From Alphaproteobacteria bacterium (GTDB taxonomy: Bacteria; Pseudomonadota; Alphaproteobacteria; UBA8366): 9,522 bases of DNA. Made by a program: the position numbers and the translations under genes. The notes under the pieces are model-generated. The model made no database searches. It saw only the letters and a program-made list of their open reading frames with translations, and was not told where the DNA came from. Shown here piece by piece: positions 6,608-9,522 of this stretch. Where the stretch lies: assembly GCA_018665505.1 (NCBI GenBank), contig JABJCS010000001.1:1-9522 (forward strand), read 5' to 3'. How positions within the stretch are numbered: the first letter of the stretch is position 1; every line of letters begins with the position of its first letter.

Positions 6608-7480
6608 ATGAATCTTACCTGTCCGAATTGCAGTTCCCGTTTCAAGATTAAGGACGGCGCGCTCGGAACAAAGGGCCGGAAGGTCAAATGCGGTAAGTGC
6701 GAGCATCGTTGGCATGCGATGCCCGAAGCCGCACCTGCGCCTGCTGCGGCGGCTAAGCCTGCGGCGGCACCTGCGGATCCGACAGAGGACTTCGCCCCAC
6801 CGCCTCCGCCGCCGCCACCGCCGCCGCCCGTGCCACAAGCTGCTCCGGTCGCGGATGACCCAGATGTCGATGACGATGAAGACGACGATTACGATGACGA
6901 TGAGGTCGGGGTTCCAGACGCCATGTTGGCGGATCCGCCGCCGATCCCGCCGGAGTCCAGTTTTGTACCGCGAAACCGCAATCCGGAACCGCAAGGGGGC
7001 GGAACCTTAAAATACTGGATACTACTTGTCTTGATCCTCGCGAGTAGTTCGGGGGCGGCTTTTTGGTGGCGAGACACTGTCGTACATCATTTCCCCGCTG
7101 CGAATAAGGCATTCATGATGGTCGGGTACCCGGCCAATACGCTTGGTTATGGTTTGAAGATTTTCGAACCGAAGACATTCCTCGATGTCAAAGGTAGGAA
7201 ACGCATTTTGGGTGTCAGCGGTCAAATCATGAATGAGACGGGTAAAATTATCGAAGTACCGCTTTTGAAGGTCATTCTGATTGGCACCAAAGGGGAAGAT
7301 GTCACGAGTTGGAGTTTCGAAGCCAAAGAACCGCGCATTCTTCCGGGCGAAAAGGTCGAATACGAAACCATGACTGAAAATCCGCCGCGGGGTGCTACCG
7401 GACTTCGGATCACGTTCACGCGTGCCGAAGAATCGGAAGCGATGAAAGATAAAATGATGTCGAAAGAACCTAAAAATTAA
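6608..7480 (+). CDS. MJ0042-type zinc-ribbon, DUF3426-like membrane protein
   Basis: This 290-residue protein has no established function. It starts with an MJ0042-type zinc ribbon, CPNC (5-8) and CGKC (28-31), with the familiar RFKIKDGALGTKGRKVKC between. Next come an Ala/Pro-rich linker, a run of 11 prolines (64-74), an acidic block (83-99, mostly Asp) and a single transmembrane helix at about 136-154. The C-terminal domain (about 185-272) resembles DUF3426, with ILGVSGQIMNET and LPGEKVEYET features. The likely topology is cytoplasmic ribbon and linker, periplasmic C-terminal domain. The ATG at 6608 is preferred over the ATG at 6590 because GGCGGA (6595-6600) is seven bases upstream and the protein then begins MNLTCPNC as family members do. 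It is transcribed away from ftsEX and converges on the DUF4175 gene with 25 bases between stops. Domain assignment is strong; a role with FtsEX would be inference from position only. Confidence 0.9.
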   Translation: MNLTCPNCSSRFKIKDGALGTKGRKVKCGKCEHRWHAMPEAAPAPAAAAKPAAAPADPTEDFAPPPPPPPPPPPVPQAAPVADDPDVDDDEDDDYDDDEVGVPDAMLADPPPIPPESSFVPRNRNPEPQGGGTLKYWILLVLILASSSGAAFWWRDTVVHHFPAANKAFMMVGYPANTLGYGLKIFEPKTFLDVKGRKRILGVSGQIMNETGKIIEVPLLKVILIGTKGEDVTSWSFEAKEPRILPGEKVEYETMTENPPRGATGLRITFTRAEESEAMKDKMMSKEPKN

Positions 7481-7505
7481 CTGGGTGAGCTAAGCAGCTC
7501 CGGCG

Positions 7506-9522
7506 TCAAAACTGTCTTAACAGTCGATCGATATAGTTGCGCTCCGGCTCGGGCCGATGGCGCTGTCCGGCCCGTTTTCGGAGTTCGTCACGGATTTCTC
7601 GGGCACGTTGCAGGGCGTCCGCATCATCGATACCGACATCACGGGTGCTTAAACCACCGGCGCCGTCTGGGTTCCTGCCAAAGGGGTCTCGCTGGCGGCC
7701 CATTTCACCAGGTCGCCGCCCAAGTCCCTGACCCATTTGGCGCATGAGCTGGCGGGTCGCCGATTTTGCGCTTTCTTGCAATTGGTCCAATGCGCGGGTC
7801 TGTGGCTTGATCGCCTCACCCGGCTTGTCCGATCCCAGGAATTCCGACGATTGCCGCATCGCACGTTCCGCACGGCCCATCGGACGGGGGATAGAATCCG
7901 TCATCTCTCCAAGCTGGCGCATGATTTCGCCGAGCCTTCGGCGCAACGCTTCTTGAGTTTGCGCGCCACCGGACATTTCTCCGGGCTGCATCTTACGTTG
8001 CGACGGGCCTTGGCCCGGCATGTTCCGTCCACGGCCGCGTTCGTTGCGATCTCGTTCGCGCAATTGTCCCCGCTCGCCGCGTCGGCGCTTCTGCGACGGC
8101 ATTTGGCCCCGGCGTTGCGCATCGCGAAAGGTTTGGTCCAGCAACTTCTGCTGTTCCTTAATGAGATTCTGGAGCCGATTCAGCAATTTCATTGATTCTT
8201 GGCCACGTGGCGACATCCGAGCCATTTGACCGGTTTTCATATTCTCCAACATGTTCTTCAGTTGAGACAAAAGTTGCTTCGCATCGGCACGGGCCCCGCT
8301 TTGGGCTAGCTTTCGGATTTCGTCCATTAGTTTCTTCAGGTCTTGCCGCGTCAAGGCCATCGCCCGATCATTCTTCGGAAGCGCTTGCGTCGCTTTTTGG
8401 TCAGCCTGCTTCATCATTTTGCTGAGTTCACTGAGATAGGTATCCAACGCGGATTCCAGCTCGTCCATCAAGCGGGCGATATCGTCGTCGGAAGCATCTT
8501 TTTCGAGGGCTTTTTGCAGCGCTTCCTCGGCTTCCCGCAAATTGCGGCGTGCAATTGACAGCTTGCCGTCCTCGATCCGCAACGCGGTGTCCCACAGCAA
8601 TTGTTGCAGTGAATCGAGGTCGAGTTCCCCGCGACCGCGGGTCAACCGACGCACCACAGTGCCAAGCGCTAGAAAGACTGTGACATCATCCCGGTAGCGT
8701 TCGGGTTGTCGGGCAATATCGCGCAACGCGTCGGCAACCAATGCCGCGTCGTCTGGCTCTGCGATCAATTTGCGGCGTTCGACGACGATTTCCCGGGCGA
8801 CGGGGTGGGTGAATTCCCGTTCAGGCAAGATGATGCGGATAGCGCCGCTTCGGCCCACCTGGCCTGCCGCGTCGGTTGCCTCTAAATGGACTCGGACCGG
8901 CAGACCGGCCCACGGATGCGGCGTCATGTCGTGGTAACCGGAGGAGACAGCTTTCTTCGCGCCGAGGCGCGGCAATGGCAGATCGAGATCTTCCCGTTCG
9001 GTGTGCGCCTTCGGCGGTTTGTTTTTCCGATCTCGGGTAATGACAGCGCGCACACCGGTCAGGCCGTAATCATCACTCGCGCGGAAACTGATTCGCAAAA
9101 CATTCCCGCGGCCCTCGCTCGGTGTCGATAGGAAAGCGGTAACGGGAACCGCGTCAGGGGTGACTCGTAAGGTCCATTCGGTGATGACGTCGTCCTCTAT
9201 CGCCACCGCGATGGTTTCACTTTCGCTCAGCGTTAAATCCGCGCCAAAAGTCTTTCCATCCAAGATTTTGGCGTCCGCCTGTGAGCGGGTTCGAATAATT
9301 TTAGGTGTGCCTTCGCCCCCCGACACGCGAATGGAAAATATCGTGCCGACAGGTGCTTCGGCGAAACTTTTCGACTCGGCATTGGGCCCCGCCAGAAATG
9401 CCGGGGGGATGCCTGTATAGCTCGGCGGCGTCAACCACGCGTCTATGACCGGCGGTTTAGGCGGCGCGAATAGGGCCAGTTGCGGCACCAGCGCTCGCTG
9501 GAGACGCTCCGGCGCTTCGCTA
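7506..9522 (-). CDS. DUF4175/TIGR02302 family low-complexity protein, C-terminal part (5' end outside window)
   Basis: This matches the alphaproteobacterial TIGR02302/DUF4175 family, whose function is not known. The frame stays open past the GTG at 9488 to the window edge, so the N-terminus, where the family has membrane helices, is missing. Numbering from that GTG, residues 1-225 look beta-rich, with VIDAWLTPPSYTG near the start and an ASDDYGLTGV segment (137-146). Residues 230-460 are strongly alpha-helical, including DALRDIARQPERYRDDVTVFLALGTVVRRL (253-282), and probably form coiled coils. Residues 455-610 are Gln/Arg/Gly/Met-rich low-complexity sequence (for example GERGQLRERDRNERGRGRN, 471-489). 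The protein ends with the family's conserved REIRDELRKRAGQRHRPEPERNYIDRLLRQF pattern (630-660). The DNA composition resembles its neighbours, so nothing suggests transfer. It is probably a membrane-anchored protein with a large soluble part; which side of the membrane that part faces cannot be told from this fragment. Confidence 0.87.
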   Translation of the reverse strand, partial: SEAPERLQRALVPQLALFAPPKPPVIDAWLTPPSYTGIPPAFLAGPNAESKSFAEAPVGTIFSIRVSGGEGTPKIIRTRSQADAKILDGKTFGADLTLSESETIAVAIEDDVITEWTLRVTPDAVPVTAFLSTPSEGRGNVLRISFRASDDYGLTGVRAVITRDRKNKPPKAHTEREDLDLPLPRLGAKKAVSSGYHDMTPHPWAGLPVRVHLEATDAAGQVGRSGAIRIILPEREFTHPVAREIVVERRKLIAEPDDAALVADALRDIARQPERYRDDVTVFLALGTVVRRLTRGRGELDLDSLQQLLWDTALRIEDGKLSIARRNLREAEEALQKALEKDASDDDIARLMDELESALDTYLSELSKMMKQADQKATQALPKNDRAMALTRQDLKKLMDEIRKLAQSGARADAKQLLSQLKNMLENMKTGQMARMSPRGQESMKLLNRLQNLIKEQQKLLDQTFRDAQRRGQMPSQKRRRGERGQLRERDRNERGRGRNMPGQGPSQRKMQPGEMSGGAQTQEALRRRLGEIMRQLGEMTDSIPRPMGRAERAMRQSSEFLGSDKPGEAIKPQTRALDQLQESAKSATRQLMRQMGQGLGRRPGEMGRQRDPFGRNPDGAGGLSTRDVGIDDADALQRAREIRDELRKRAGQRHRPEPERNYIDRLLRQF

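Noticed and set aside
7481..7505. Small hairpin GAGCT-AAGC-AGCTC (7487-7500) between the convergent stops as a bidirectional terminator.
   Set aside because: The stem is only five pairs and no T-run follows in either direction.
7511..7524. ACTGT-CTTA-ACAGT dyad at the 3' end of the DUF4175 gene, followed by TTTT on the minus strand.
   Set aside because: The stem is five pairs, it lies inside the coding sequence, and the T-run is too short to call a terminator.
7944..8145. Low-complexity Arg/Gln/Gly-rich stretch as a frameshifted or degenerate segment.
   Set aside because: The reading frame continues intact to the conserved C-terminus, and low complexity here is normal for the DUF4175/TIGR02302 family.

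Overview
The window looks like a chromosomal segment of an alphaproteobacterium, most likely a Rhodospirillales-like lineage. Three observations point that way. A TIGR02302/DUF4175-type low-complexity protein, a family I know only from alphaproteobacteria, sits at the right end. An MJ0042 zinc-ribbon/DUF3426 membrane protein is transcribed divergently from ftsE-ftsX. The gene order ftsE, ftsX, ydcF-like, plsC is, from memory, familiar in this class. The DNA is moderately GC rich and almost entirely coding. There are no tRNA or rRNA genes, transposases, phage genes or CRISPR repeats.

Layout from left to right: (1) the 3' part of a large MscS-type mechanosensitive channel gene on the + strand (1-1185, open at the left edge). 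(2) Converging on it with a 6-base gap, a long run of minus-strand genes that reads from right to left as ftsE (6442-5768), ftsX (5758-4874), a ydcF-like DUF218 gene (4856-4251), a plsC-like acyltransferase (4240-3491) and nrdJ (3420-1192). The first four are separated by only 9 to 17 bases and look like one operon. nrdJ follows after 70 bases and may be a fifth member or have its own promoter. (3) A divergent intergenic region (6443-6607) carrying three different 15-base perfect inverted repeats. (4) A + strand zinc-ribbon membrane protein gene (6608-7480). (5) Converging on that after 25 bases, the 3' part of a DUF4175/TIGR02302 gene on the minus strand (7506-9522, open at the right edge).

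Functionally this is mostly an envelope cluster. FtsE and FtsX form the divisome-associated ABC complex. The YdcF-like protein is a membrane-anchored DUF218 protein of the class linked to envelope metabolism. The PlsC-like protein belongs to the phospholipid acyltransferase family. The channel handles osmotic downshock. NrdJ, the B12-dependent ribonucleotide reductase, supplies dNTPs by an oxygen-independent route. The two least understood proteins are the zinc-ribbon/DUF3426 protein and the DUF4175 protein.

I do not see a clearly new biological system here. The points that deserve a second look are: a PlsC homologue in which the catalytic His of the HX4D motif reads as Tyr and the EGTR Glu as Gln; the three inverted repeats in the ftsE/zinc-ribbon divergent region; an 11-proline run plus acidic block in the zinc-ribbon protein; and the unexplained DUF4175 protein beside a division locus.
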